Assembly: GCF_018861295.1 (NCBI RefSeq)
Contig: NZ_JAHLDM010000009.1
Coordinates: forward strand, 104,183-168,182
Direction of reading: 5' to 3'
DNA: 64,000 nt
From: Clostridium_AD estertheticum_D
GTDB taxonomy: Bacteria; Bacillota; Clostridia; Clostridiales; Clostridiaceae
Part shown: positions 18,279 through 26,409 of the stretch, one piece after another
How positions within the stretch are numbered: the stretch's first letter is position 1
How the letters are laid out: every line of letters begins with the position of its first letter
Program-made: the position numbers and the translations under genes
Notes under the pieces: model-generated
What the model was told of the DNA's origin: nothing
Database searches by the model: none
What the model saw: only the letters and a program-made list of their open reading frames with translations

Positions 18279-18983
18279 ATGGGTAAAATTGAAATAGTTC
18301 ATTGCAGGATTGAACATCATGCAGTATTAGTTGCACTCTTCGCAAAATATACTATAGAGCGTTTTGGTGAAAAAGGCAAAGAGGCGATCTATATTGGAAT
18401 TGAAAATTATGGGCATGAACGTGGAAAAAGGATGGCTAAAAGAGCAATTGCAAATGGAGATGCATTGGATTTTATAAATAGTCAAGCTTACAGTGAATGG
18501 GTTCCAGAAAAAAGTACAATGGAATTTGGTATTCTTAAAACAGAACCGGAACTTGTAAGTGCTGTAACGAAATGTGAATGGTGTGTATCATGGAAAAAAT
18601 ATAATCTTTTAGATTATGGGAAATATTACTGTGTAAATATAGATGCTGCTGTTTTTAATGGTTTCAATAAAAATTTTCATATGAAAGCTACTAGTAATCT
18701 AAGCTTTGGAGCAGATCATTGTGAATTTCACTGGGAAAATCCAATGCATGAAGAGGATACGATAAAACTTGCTCAAAAGAGAACTGAACTGGGTAGTACC
18801 TGCACTAGAGATTTTAACTTTCACACTGCTCATTTGCTATATTCAATGAGTAAAACATTAAAAGATAAACTCGGCGAAGGTGGTATTCTAATTATTAGTC
18901 AAGTAGTAGAAGAATACATATTGCTATTTGGCAAAGAGTATTTTGATGTTTTAAAAAATTTGCAAATAAAACAGGAGGAATAA
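18279..18983 (+). CDS. L-2-amino-thiazoline-4-carboxylic acid hydrolase family protein
   Basis: The roughly 234-residue protein fits the ATC hydrolase family (Pfam-type L-2-amino-thiazoline-4-carboxylate hydrolase): an N-terminal helical part with EAIYIGIENYGHERGKRMAKRA, then TKCEWCVSWKKYNLLDYGKYYC, VNIDAAVFNGFN, and a Cys/His-containing ADHCEFHW. The founding enzyme opens the thiazoline ring on the way to L-cysteine. ATG 18279 was preferred over 18264, which overlaps the AAAGG site. Its stop is three bases before the ProC start, a tight operon. The family contains many members of untested substrate. Confidence 0.78.
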   Translation: MGKIEIVHCRIEHHAVLVALFAKYTIERFGEKGKEAIYIGIENYGHERGKRMAKRAIANGDALDFINSQAYSEWVPEKSTMEFGILKTEPELVSAVTKCEWCVSWKKYNLLDYGKYYCVNIDAAVFNGFNKNFHMKATSNLSFGADHCEFHWENPMHEEDTIKLAQKRTELGSTCTRDFNFHTAHLLYSMSKTLKDKLGEGGILIISQVVEEYILLFGKEYFDVLKNLQIKQEE

Positions 18984-18986
18984 AAT

Positions 18987-19793
18987 ATGTTAAATAAAAA
19001 AATTACATTTATCGGCGGTGGAAATATGGCCGAAGGGATCATCAGAGGAATTATTTCAAATGAAATATTTTCTCCAAGAAGCATTACAGTTTTTGACATA
19101 TTAAGTGAAAGAAGAAAATACCTTAATGTTACATATGGTATTGTAGAGGCAGAAGATGTCACAGTTGCTGTAAAAGATGCAGATATTATTCTAATTGCAG
19201 TACTTCCTCAAAATATTGTAAGTGTTGCACAAAATATTAAAGATCATTTATCTGAATCTACTATCATTATTTCTATATGTGCGGGAATCAAAATGGAAAA
19301 ATTAGAAAATTTATTTGAAAGCCATCACAAACTTGTTCGTATTATGCCAAATACCATGATTGACGTACAACATGGTTATAGTGCAGCAAACGTAAATGAG
19401 CAGGTTCAACCTGAAGACAAAAAAATAGTTGAAACACTTTTAAGTGCATTAGGACAGACAATGTTCATAGATGAAAACCTCTTTAATGCATTTACTGCAT
19501 ATAGTTGTGCTGGGCCTGCCTACATAATGTATTTTCTTGCAGCGTTTATAGATTCTGGAGTGGAATCTGGTTTTTCCCGTAAGGATGCCGCAGCTATAGC
19601 TTTAGAGAATTTAATTGCTTCTGCACTAACCATTCAAAAAACTGGAAAACATCCTTACCAAATTACGGATACAATGACTTCACCAGCAGGTACAACCATT
19701 GCAGGACTACATGTGTTAAGCGAATCTAGTTTTCATGGAACCATTATGTCAAGTGTAAAAAGTGCTCTTGAAAGGACAAATGAATTAGAATAA
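18987..19793 (+). CDS. proC: pyrroline-5-carboxylate reductase family protein
   Basis: The 268-residue protein has the Rossmann nucleotide-binding start FIGGGNMAEGIIRG (about 8-20), the IRIMPNTM-type core (VRIMPNTMIDVQHG), the dimer/substrate region GPAYIMYFLAAFIDSGVESG, and the closing TSPAGTTIAGLHVL signature. The family reduces pyrroline-5-carboxylate to proline with NAD(P)H. An AGGAGG precedes ATG 18987, three bases after the ATC hydrolase stop. The company of an aminothiazoline hydrolase raises the possibility that this copy reduces a related cyclic imine rather than serving proline synthesis. Confidence 0.9.
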   Translation: MLNKKITFIGGGNMAEGIIRGIISNEIFSPRSITVFDILSERRKYLNVTYGIVEAEDVTVAVKDADIILIAVLPQNIVSVAQNIKDHLSESTIIISICAGIKMEKLENLFESHHKLVRIMPNTMIDVQHGYSAANVNEQVQPEDKKIVETLLSALGQTMFIDENLFNAFTAYSCAGPAYIMYFLAAFIDSGVESGFSRKDAAAIALENLIASALTIQKTGKHPYQITDTMTSPAGTTIAGLHVLSESSFHGTIMSSVKSALERTNELE

Positions 19794-19807
19794 TTATTTA
19801 TGTTAAT

Positions 19808-19858
19808 TTACTTCTTTCTTAATAAAATAATAAAGAAGTATTCTATTTTATTAAGAGG
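19808..19858 (+). terminator. overlapping alternative hairpins after proC
   Basis: Arms ACTTCTTT/AAAGAAGT (19810-19817, 19832-19839) and a longer pair CTTAATAAAATA/TATTTTATTAAG (19818-19829, 19844-19855) share sequence and cannot form together. The first is followed by a T-rich stretch, so a terminator is likely. The competing structure could modulate it. Confidence 0.55.
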
Positions 19859-19873
19859 GAATTAATATGCCAT

Positions 19874-20205
19874 TTAAAATAATGATGTTTGTTCAGTTTT
19901 CTCATTATCACTTATAATCACAGAATAGTAAGCCATTGATTCAATCTTATGCAAATATCTTTTCATATCGAATTTTCTTTTTAATCCTTTATCATTCATA
20001 AATCTAACTAATCCAAAGACAGCTCTCTCACCCCAAGGTCTATCATGATTTCCAAAGCACCAAGCTATCCCGGCAAATCCATTTGCGTCCCTACCATCTA
20101 AAAGCCACTTGTTATTTAAATAAATAGCAGTATTATAAGCTTCTTCTGGAGTTTTACTTCTTTTCTTTATTTTGCTGTTGATATTCCATTCATGTCGAAA
20201 TAATG
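19874..20205 (-). pseudogene. C-terminal remnant of a class II DNA photolyase
   Basis: On the minus strand about 110 codons are open up to stop 19874. They read TPEEAYNTAIYLNNKWLLDG, GRDANGFAGIAWCFGNHDR, PWGERAVFGLVRFM, and LKRKFDMKRYLHKI. This is the conserved FAD-binding end of class II CPD photolyases (DGRDPNGYxGxxWxxGxHDRxWxERxVFGKIRYM). The N-terminal three quarters are absent and a stop lies just upstream, so the gene is dead. Confidence 0.8.
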
Positions 20206-20383
20206 ACGTTTAAGGGTTTTTATGTTGCATTATAAAACTTTATGTAATACCATGTTAACTAAGGGATAAATAACTTGTATTACCAAAAAATATTATGAAC
20301 AATGGAGTGAATATTAATATACATAAGAAAACAATTCCATTTGAAAGAGTTTTTATTCAAAAACTTTAATGAAAAGAGGTATT

Positions 20384-20856
20384 ATGATTAAAAAAAAATT
20401 TTAAAGCACTGTATTATAATTATTGTAATAATTTTGGGAGTAGGATCTTTTTATCTGACTAGGGTTCATGGTAACTCTAAAGAAAATAATGTAATACCAA
20501 CTACTTCTAAGGTTAAGATATTATTAGACATTAATAAAGAAAGTTTAGCTAAAAAAATAGAAAACAAAGAAAGTTTTTTAGTTTATATTGGTAGACCATC
20601 ATGTCCTGATTGTAGAAAATTTACGCCTAAATTAGAAAAAAAATTAAAGGATACAAATAAGCAAATATTGTATTATAATACTGAAGTTCGTGCTAGTAAA
20701 AAGCAAGAAATGAGGGTTTATTTAAACAGTTTAGGTATTAAATCCGTTCCAACAATAATGGTTGTAAGTAAAGGAGATGTAGAAAAGGTTTATGATTGTA
20801 GTGTAGAAAGTCAAAGTGAAGAAATTATGAATACATTAGGAGGAAAGATAAAATGA
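20384..20856 (+). pseudogene. thioredoxin-like CxxC membrane protein, frame interrupted at an A9 tract
   Basis: From ATG 20384 (AGAGG just upstream) the frame stops after six codons. Adding one base in the A9 run at 20390-20398 joins it to the long open frame: MIKKKILKHCI, a membrane helix, then a periplasm-facing thioredoxin domain with YIGRPSCPDCRKF and cis-proline SVPTIMV. This is the layout of PedC/BrcD-type bacteriocin disulfide isomerases. It overlaps the secreted-precursor gene by four bases. The break could be a sequencing error, a real mutation, phase variation, or be bypassed by slippage on poly-A. The catalytic domain (20434-20856) is intact. Confidence 0.75.
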
Positions 20857-21812
20857 GTAGTTATAAACAATACATAGCAGGGGTATTATTAACAACAATG
20901 TTAGTTGCATCAGGTTCAAGTGTGCAGGCTAATGCTACTGAATACAATAATAAATTAGCACAAAACGCAATTGAGAAAATTACAGGAACAAAAACTATTG
21001 TAAAAAATACAACTGAATCAAATGATTTTGTTGTAAAGACAGATGGTTTTCATGCAGTTGTTAAAATACCACAAAAGGCTTCTAATCCTATTTTAATTAA
21101 CTCTGCATATGATAACAACAATAACTTTGGTATGTTATTACCGGAGCAAGCTGGTGATTCAAATGTTAATAAAAGTGAAAATGGAACAGTTGTATATACT
21201 AATAATAACAGTTCTGCATCCTTTGGAGCTCAAGCTGTACAAGAAAAAGGTATGGAGGGAGTTAGAGCACTAATTACAATTAACAATAGTGCTGCTCCAA
21301 AAGAGTATACTTTTAAATTTAATTTAAAAGAGGGGACAAAACTTGTAACTGACACTGAATACTTAGGGAAGGAGTTTTCAACTGGTGAAGTTTTTATTGT
21401 AAACAATAAAAATATTATTACGGGGATTGTAGATAAGCCTTGGGCTTATGATGCTAACGGTAAAAAAGTTCCAACACATTATAAAATTCAAGATGGAAAT
21501 AAATTAACTCAAGTTATTGAATTCACAAATAATACTGCTTTTCCTGTTATTGCAGATCCATCAGCATGGCAAATAACTAAATGTGTGGGTTCTATAACTT
21601 GGGCAATTGGTTCTGGTGTATTTTCAGTTGCTAAGATATTTAAAATAAAAAAATATGTAGCTGCATTAGGTGGAGTGAAAGAAGCTGCCGCAGCTTTAAT
21701 GGGAGTATCAACAACTGGTGTTGAAAAAGGAGCGGCTTTTGGATCGGCTTTAATGCAGTTAGGATCAGCAGTATTAGGTATTACTGCAATAAAGGAGAAT
21801 TGTAATCTCTAA
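20853..21812 (+). CDS. secreted precursor with hydrophobic two-cysteine C-terminal module (bacteriocin-like)
   Basis: The 319-residue protein has a signal peptide (residues 1-28, cut likely after VQANA), a polar region of about 210 residues, a conserved-looking junction FPVIADPSAW (230-239), and a C-terminal module of about 78 residues rich in Gly, Ala, Val and Ile. The only cysteines are Cys244 and Cys317, bracketing that module. Proteins with the ADPS-W junction and such a tail occur in other Gram-positives, unnamed as far as I know. The upstream CxxC protein could form the disulfide. AGGAGG precedes ATG 20853. I infer a pro-bacteriocin or antimicrobial protein; activity is unproven. Confidence 0.75.
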   Translation: MSSYKQYIAGVLLTTMLVASGSSVQANATEYNNKLAQNAIEKITGTKTIVKNTTESNDFVVKTDGFHAVVKIPQKASNPILINSAYDNNNNFGMLLPEQAGDSNVNKSENGTVVYTNNNSSASFGAQAVQEKGMEGVRALITINNSAAPKEYTFKFNLKEGTKLVTDTEYLGKEFSTGEVFIVNNKNIITGIVDKPWAYDANGKKVPTHYKIQDGNKLTQVIEFTNNTAFPVIADPSAWQITKCVGSITWAIGSGVFSVAKIFKIKKYVAALGGVKEAAAALMGVSTTGVEKGAAFGSALMQLGSAVLGITAIKENCNL

Positions 21813-21834
21813 TCAATCAATTAACTTTATAATG

Positions 21835-21872
21835 ATATAGATGTGATTTTATTTGAAACGTCACATCTATAT
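21835..21872. terminator. hairpin after the secreted precursor gene
   Basis: Twelve-base perfect arms ATATAGATGTGA and TCACATCTATAT with a 14-base loop and only a weak T-stretch. It is either a terminator or an mRNA-stabilising hairpin separating the precursor from the 92-residue membrane gene. Confidence 0.6.
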
Positions 21873-21931
21873 TATCAGGTATCTAATTTAGTTTAAATTA
21901 AAAAATAAAAAATACGAGAGGTGAAGAAATA

Positions 21932-22210
21932 ATGACTGAAAATAATATTGGTAAAGAAAAAGCTGTGAGGTTACAATCAAAATCTATAGGTTATTTAGCT
22001 ATGATGTTTTATATATTAATTTTAATTATAATTATATATATGAAGGAAAGTCAAATTCCATATAGTCTTTTTAGTATCTTATGTGTAGGGCAAGGATTTG
22101 AAAGTTTGTACAAATATAAAAAAAATAAAAATAAATCAAACCTTTTAGAGATAATAGGTTGTGTAATTGCTTTTATTGGTTTAATTATATTAATGGTAAC
22201 TAGTGTCTAA
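21932..22210 (+). CDS. small membrane protein, possible immunity protein
   Basis: A 92-residue protein with a polar N-terminus and hydrophobic segments at about 20-37, 42-56 and 71-91, and a basic YKYKKNKNK loop. GAGAGG lies before ATG 21932. The family is not recognised. Its place directly behind the secreted precursor, and its similarity in layout to the proteins at 10739 and 61610, suggest a role in self-protection. This is inference from context only. Confidence 0.65.
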   Translation: MTENNIGKEKAVRLQSKSIGYLAMMFYILILIIIIYMKESQIPYSLFSILCVGQGFESLYKYKKNKNKSNLLEIIGCVIAFIGLIILMVTSV

Positions 22211-22399
22211 TCATTAAAAATATTAATAGTTAGAAGAAATGCAACATAATCAAGGGCCATACTAGGTATCATCTTATTATGATTTTTATTGTATTAGTAA
22301 CAAGAGATATTTTAATTTTTTATATAGAATTTATGGTTACTCTAGTATAAGTAAATAATTTATCTCATACTCGTAAACTATATTGGAAGGAGTGAAATT

Positions 22400-22681
22400 A
22401 TGAACAACACAGTTATTTGGGGAATTATAGGAGCAGGATTACTAGTAATTATAGTATGTGCTATTATTCGTACGCAAAAAGACGTTGAAAGAATAAATGT
22501 AACTCTAAATAAGATTGCTAAACATGTTGGAGTGCCGGATACAGTAACAAATGATCTGAAAAGTCTTATTTTAGATGGTAAAAAAATTGAAGCAATTAAA
22601 AAATATAGAATGGTAACTGGATTGGGGTTACTAGAAGCAAAAGAGTATGTAGATTCTTTATGTGAAAAGGAATTAAAATAG
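22400..22681 (+). CDS. membrane-anchored protein with ribosomal L7/L12 C-terminal-like domain
   Basis: The 93-residue protein starts with one membrane helix (about 5-23), then a helical linker, and ends in a domain reading LDGKKIEAIKKYRMVTGLGL and LEAKEYVDSL. This matches the C-terminal fold of ribosomal protein L7/L12 (KIxVIKxVRxxTGLGLxEAKxxV). Such short non-ribosomal versions are common in Firmicutes with no known function. GGAAGGAG precedes ATG 22400. Whether it belongs with the bacteriocin-like locus is unclear. Confidence 0.75.
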   Translation: MNNTVIWGIIGAGLLVIIVCAIIRTQKDVERINVTLNKIAKHVGVPDTVTNDLKSLILDGKKIEAIKKYRMVTGLGLLEAKEYVDSLCEKELK

Positions 22682-22962
22682 GCAAACATGCGGACAAAAA
22701 GAGTAGGATATCTCTAATCTTTATATTTATTGTAAGGCATAATTCAATGAAATTTATATAGTGATTAGCATTGTGAATTTTGATGATAATGGATATAAAT
22801 TATTTTATTTAATGCGAAGGATTTTAAAAGCATAAAAACAATTTAAATCTAAATATGTTAAATATTTGGATAAATACATCGTTATACTGTATAATCAAAT
22901 AAGGGCACAATTGTAATTTATGATGGTGCGAAGACTATTTTATATAACAGGAGGATAATACG

Positions 22963-23721
22963 GTGGGAAATGATTTTATAAATTTAAACGCAGACAATAT
23001 TTCAAGTGAGCATTTGTGCTGTGCTATTGCCGATAAAAAACATCAATATGGTGTTGCTGTAAAAAAGGCATGGATTGCAGATAGAATAGCGGAAGGCCAT
23101 GTTTTTAGGAAACTCAATGAAAAGGGCAAGGTATTTATTGAATATACACCGCTTGAAAAAGCTTGGGTGCCTATTGTTGGTGATAATTATATATATATCT
23201 ATTGTCTTTGGGTTTCGGGAAGTTTCAAAGGAAAGGGCTATGGCAAAGAATTACTTGATTATTGTATAGCAGACGCAAAAAAACAAAGCAAGGCAGGTGT
23301 TTGCATTATTAGCTCAAAGAAGAAAAAACCTTTTCTCTCAGAGAAAAAGTTTATGCAGAAATTTGGATTTGAAACGGTAGATACAATTGATGGCGAGTAT
23401 GAGCTTTTAGCGTTATCTTTTGATGGCTCAAAACCACAGTTTGCACCAACTGCAAAAACACAGAGAATAGATAGTGAAACTCTAACTATCTACTATGGTT
23501 TACAGTGCCCGTATATACCGAACTGCATAAAGCAAATTGAGGCATATTGCAAGACAAATGACATTCCTATTGAATTAATAGCGGTTGACAGTTTAGAGAA
23601 ATCAAAGAGACTTCCTTGTGTGTTTAATAACTGGGCAGTGTTTTATAAAGGTGAATTTAAAACACTGCATTTGCTGAATGAAGGATATTTGAAAAAAATG
23701 CTTGAAAAATCAACAAATTGA
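22963..23721 (+). CDS. GNAT acetyltransferase with C-terminal YoaP-like domain
   Basis: The 252-residue protein joins a GNAT domain (about 1-155, acetyl-CoA loop in WVSGSFKGKGYGKELLDYC) to a YoaP-like C-terminal domain (about 170-250) with a thioredoxin-like CPYIPNC and RLPCVFNNWAVFYKGEF. GTG 22963 follows AGGAGG at good spacing. The acetyl acceptor is unknown. Base composition is slightly richer in G+C than its neighbours, which may hint at transfer. It is monocistronic, convergent with the ABC exporter operon. Confidence 0.85.
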   Translation: MGNDFINLNADNISSEHLCCAIADKKHQYGVAVKKAWIADRIAEGHVFRKLNEKGKVFIEYTPLEKAWVPIVGDNYIYIYCLWVSGSFKGKGYGKELLDYCIADAKKQSKAGVCIISSKKKKPFLSEKKFMQKFGFETVDTIDGEYELLALSFDGSKPQFAPTAKTQRIDSETLTIYYGLQCPYIPNCIKQIEAYCKTNDIPIELIAVDSLEKSKRLPCVFNNWAVFYKGEFKTLHLLNEGYLKKMLEKSTN

Positions 23722-23761
23722 GCCTTATCATTTGATACAAGGTTATAAATATTATTATAAA

Positions 23762-24781
23762 TTAAGCAAATTTTCTTTCGCCCAATTTACAAGCAACTAC
23801 AAGCATTAACATTGATAATCCTAGTATAATACCAATGGGAGTGAATGCATCAGTGTTAACTACTCCTTGCTGTATTTTTTCAATAAATATAACTAACCAC
23901 TTTGTTATTGTCGCATTACTTACGTATTTTAATACTGTAGGCATTTTATCCAAAGGTAAAAATGAGCCTCCAAGTAATGACATTATCACAGAAACTACTG
24001 ATGCAATTAAACTTGCCTGCAGCTCGGTTTTACACAAATTAACAATTAGACAACTCAAACTTGTTGCAATAATGGCTATAGTTAATCCGATAAATAGTAA
24101 CTGTAATGCACTAATTCCAATATCAATAGGTAATATTGTTATTATAATAACCGAAATTATCACTTGTACAATTGTGGTTAGGAGATTATATGAAAATGTC
24201 CCTAATATATAGATAATCGGTTTATAAGGAGATACTGAAACCCTTTTTAATGTACCCTCTTTCTGATCCTTTATTAAATTGCAGGCGGATAAGGTACATG
24301 TTATTATTAAGGTTAATAGTATATATCCTCCACCTCTTTGCGCTACAGTCATACTTTCGCTTAGCATTTCGGATAAAGTATCTTCAAATCCATGCAGATC
24401 ACCATTAGCAAAATAATTCTTTATGATTTGTTCAATATTTTCTTTAACCTTATTGTCTAAGCAGATTACTTGGAAGGATTCATCCTTATTGAATTGAATT
24501 ACAACAGAATATTTAGCAAGAATCATGTCAGTATTAATACTATCTTCATTTGCTTTCTTTATAGTTAAACCTTTTATTGAAACAGCCTTTTCTTTAAATC
24601 TTGAATATTCATTCCCTGATCCTTTATCAATTACACCTATATTAATAGAAGGCTTCATAAGACTATTAATACCTAATGCAGCTATAACTGCAATGACTGG
24701 TATTAATACTGTTAATATCAATTTTTTTTTATATTTTAAGCTCTTTAAAAATTCATTCTTTGTTACTAATAATATACCCAT
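23762..24781 (-). CDS. ABC-2 type transporter permease
   Basis: A 339-residue membrane protein with the ABC-2 layout: one N-terminal helix (about 22-40), an extracellular domain of about 130 residues, then five to six helices. Segments DQKEGTLKRVSVSP (coupling loop) and LLGGSFLPLDKMP before the last helices are typical. Its ATG overlaps the stop region of the previous permease gene, so translation is coupled. With the second permease and the ATPase it forms an exporter for a drug, peptide or lipid. Confidence 0.88.
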   Translation of the reverse strand: MGILLVTKNEFLKSLKYKKKLILTVLIPVIAVIAALGINSLMKPSINIGVIDKGSGNEYSRFKEKAVSIKGLTIKKANEDSINTDMILAKYSVVIQFNKDESFQVICLDNKVKENIEQIIKNYFANGDLHGFEDTLSEMLSESMTVAQRGGGYILLTLIITCTLSACNLIKDQKEGTLKRVSVSPYKPIIYILGTFSYNLLTTIVQVIISVIIITILPIDIGISALQLLFIGLTIAIIATSLSCLIVNLCKTELQASLIASVVSVIMSLLGGSFLPLDKMPTVLKYVSNATITKWLVIFIEKIQQGVVNTDAFTPIGIILGLSMLMLVVACKLGERKFA

Positions 24782-25527
24782 TATAAGAACGACTCCTTTC
24801 TAAACTTTTTAATAGATCCAAAGGTAAATATTATACCCAAAGCTAGTATTATACCTGTAGCAATAAAATACAGCTTAGTGCTATGATCGTTATTCATTAG
24901 GAATATACCTTTGTTTATCCATGTTAATGGTGATATATAGCTTATAATCTCTATAATCTCTCCTAGAGATCCTATGGGAAAGAAAGTTCCACCTAGTAGT
25001 GCCATAATTAATATTGGAGTACTGATAAAATTTTTAACCTGCATAAAATCTTTTGTACTTACACCTATAAAAGTACCTATTGCACATGACATTAATCCAA
25101 GTATTGAAAATAGGATAAATATCTGTAAAAAATTATTATTATAATTCACACTAAATATATATTTGCATATAAGCATTAAAATTAAATTGTAAAACATCAT
25201 AGCAATCGTAGAAGGTATTATTTTAGATAATACTATAGCGGTCTTACTAATTGGTGCTATAATAAACCGTTCTCCACATTTATGCATACTTTCCTCTCTT
25301 GTAATATATACAAGAGTTACGGAGCTTAAAAATGTGCAAAATGGAATAATTACCATGCTATAGTAATAATATGAAGTTATTCCATTTTTCCCTGAATAAT
25401 AATTTGATGCCATGTATCCAAGTATTGCTATTAAAAATAATGGAAATATAGTTCCATACCCTATCAAAAAAGAATCCTTAAGTCTCCTTTTCATACCCAT
25501 ATTAAATAATACCTTAAAACCACTCAT
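24781..25527 (-). CDS. ABC-2 type transporter permease
   Basis: The 248-residue protein has six hydrophobic helices and the ABC-2 signature region ALLGGTFFPIGSLGEI before the last loop. It lacks the large extracellular insert of its partner, so the pair would make a heterodimeric permease. It lies 13 bases after the ATPase gene and touches the next permease gene at base 24781. ATG 25525-25527 is preceded by GGAGG. Confidence 0.87.
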   Translation of the reverse strand: MSGFKVLFNMGMKRRLKDSFLIGYGTIFPLFLIAILGYMASNYYSGKNGITSYYYYSMVIIPFCTFLSSVTLVYITREESMHKCGERFIIAPISKTAIVLSKIIPSTIAMMFYNLILMLICKYIFSVNYNNNFLQIFILFSILGLMSCAIGTFIGVSTKDFMQVKNFISTPILIMALLGGTFFPIGSLGEIIEIISYISPLTWINKGIFLMNNDHSTKLYFIATGIILALGIIFTFGSIKKFRKESFL

Positions 25528-25540
25528 GTCATCGCCTCCA

Positions 25541-26293
25541 TTAATCTCTTAATTCTTTTCCAGTTAAGTGTAAGAAAATTTCCTCTATACTATTTAATCC
25601 ACTTTCCTTATATTTTTTCTTAAGTTCATCTTTATCACCTTGTTCAATGATTATACCTTGGTCAATTATAATTAATCTTGAGCAAATGGACTCAACCTCT
25701 TCCATATAATGAGATACATATATTATTGTTGTTCCTTCATCTCGCAACTTTTTTGTTACTTCCAATATATTATTTCTTGACTGAGGATCTATACCAACCG
25801 TTGGCTCATCCATTATTAATAATTTGGGTCTGTGCACTATTGAACAAGCTATATTAAGACGTCGCTTCATACCACCTGAAAAAGAATCCGGATAATCCTT
25901 TCTTTTCTCCCAAAGACCTACATGATCTAATGCTTCTTGAACATTTATTTTCAACTTACTACCACTTAAGTCATATAGGGAACCAAAGAATTTTACATTA
26001 TCATAAGCTGAAAGATCCGAAAAAAATGCGATATCTTGTGGGACTAGACCTAGTTCTTTTTTGAATTCTCCTTTATTTTCTTTAACATCCTTATTTTTAA
26101 ATAATACCGCACCTTCATCCATATTCAATATTGTAGCGATCATATTTATTGTAGTGCTTTTTCCTGCTCCATTAGGTCCTAGAAATCCAACGATTTCCTT
26201 AACTCCAATATCAAATGTTATTCCTTTTACTACCTGCTTTTCTCCAAAACTCTTTTTTAATCCCTTAATTTCTAAAATTTTTTCCAATTTCAT
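25541..26293 (-). CDS. ABC transporter ATP-binding protein
   Basis: The 250-residue ATPase shows Walker A GPNGAGKSTTINM (about 38-50), the Q-loop VPQDIAFF, signature SFSGGMKRRLNIA, Walker B LLIMDEPTVGID, and H-loop YVSHYMEEV. It belongs to the DrrA/NodI-like group that powers ABC-2 exporters. It is the first structural gene of the operon, with AGGAGG just before its ATG, and carries an operator candidate at 26316-26333, 23 bases upstream of the start. Confidence 0.95.
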   Translation of the reverse strand: MKLEKILEIKGLKKSFGEKQVVKGITFDIGVKEIVGFLGPNGAGKSTTINMIATILNMDEGAVLFKNKDVKENKGEFKKELGLVPQDIAFFSDLSAYDNVKFFGSLYDLSGSKLKINVQEALDHVGLWEKRKDYPDSFSGGMKRRLNIACSIVHRPKLLIMDEPTVGIDPQSRNNILEVTKKLRDEGTTIIYVSHYMEEVESICSRLIIIDQGIIIEQGDKDELKKKYKESGLNSIEEIFLHLTGKELRD

Positions 26294-26315
26294 TACCTCC
26301 TATATAAAACATTAT

Positions 26316-26333
26316 ATATACAACGTTTAGTAT
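26316..26333. promoter_or_regulatory. PadR operator candidate, exporter side
   Basis: The 18 bases ATATACAACGTTTAGTAT occur here and, inverted, at 27194-27211 upstream of padR. The inner AACGTT is itself palindromic. Both copies sit in promoter positions of the exporter and the regulator. Confidence 0.65.
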
Positions 26334-26409
26334 TTATATTTAAAATTTAGCAATGAATTATCATTGCTAAATAAATTTTTATTTTATTTTTAAAATTAAA
26401 TATATTTTA

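Noticed and set aside
23835..24212. 125-codon plus-strand open frame opposite the ABC permease
   Set aside because: Antisense shadow with no ribosome site.
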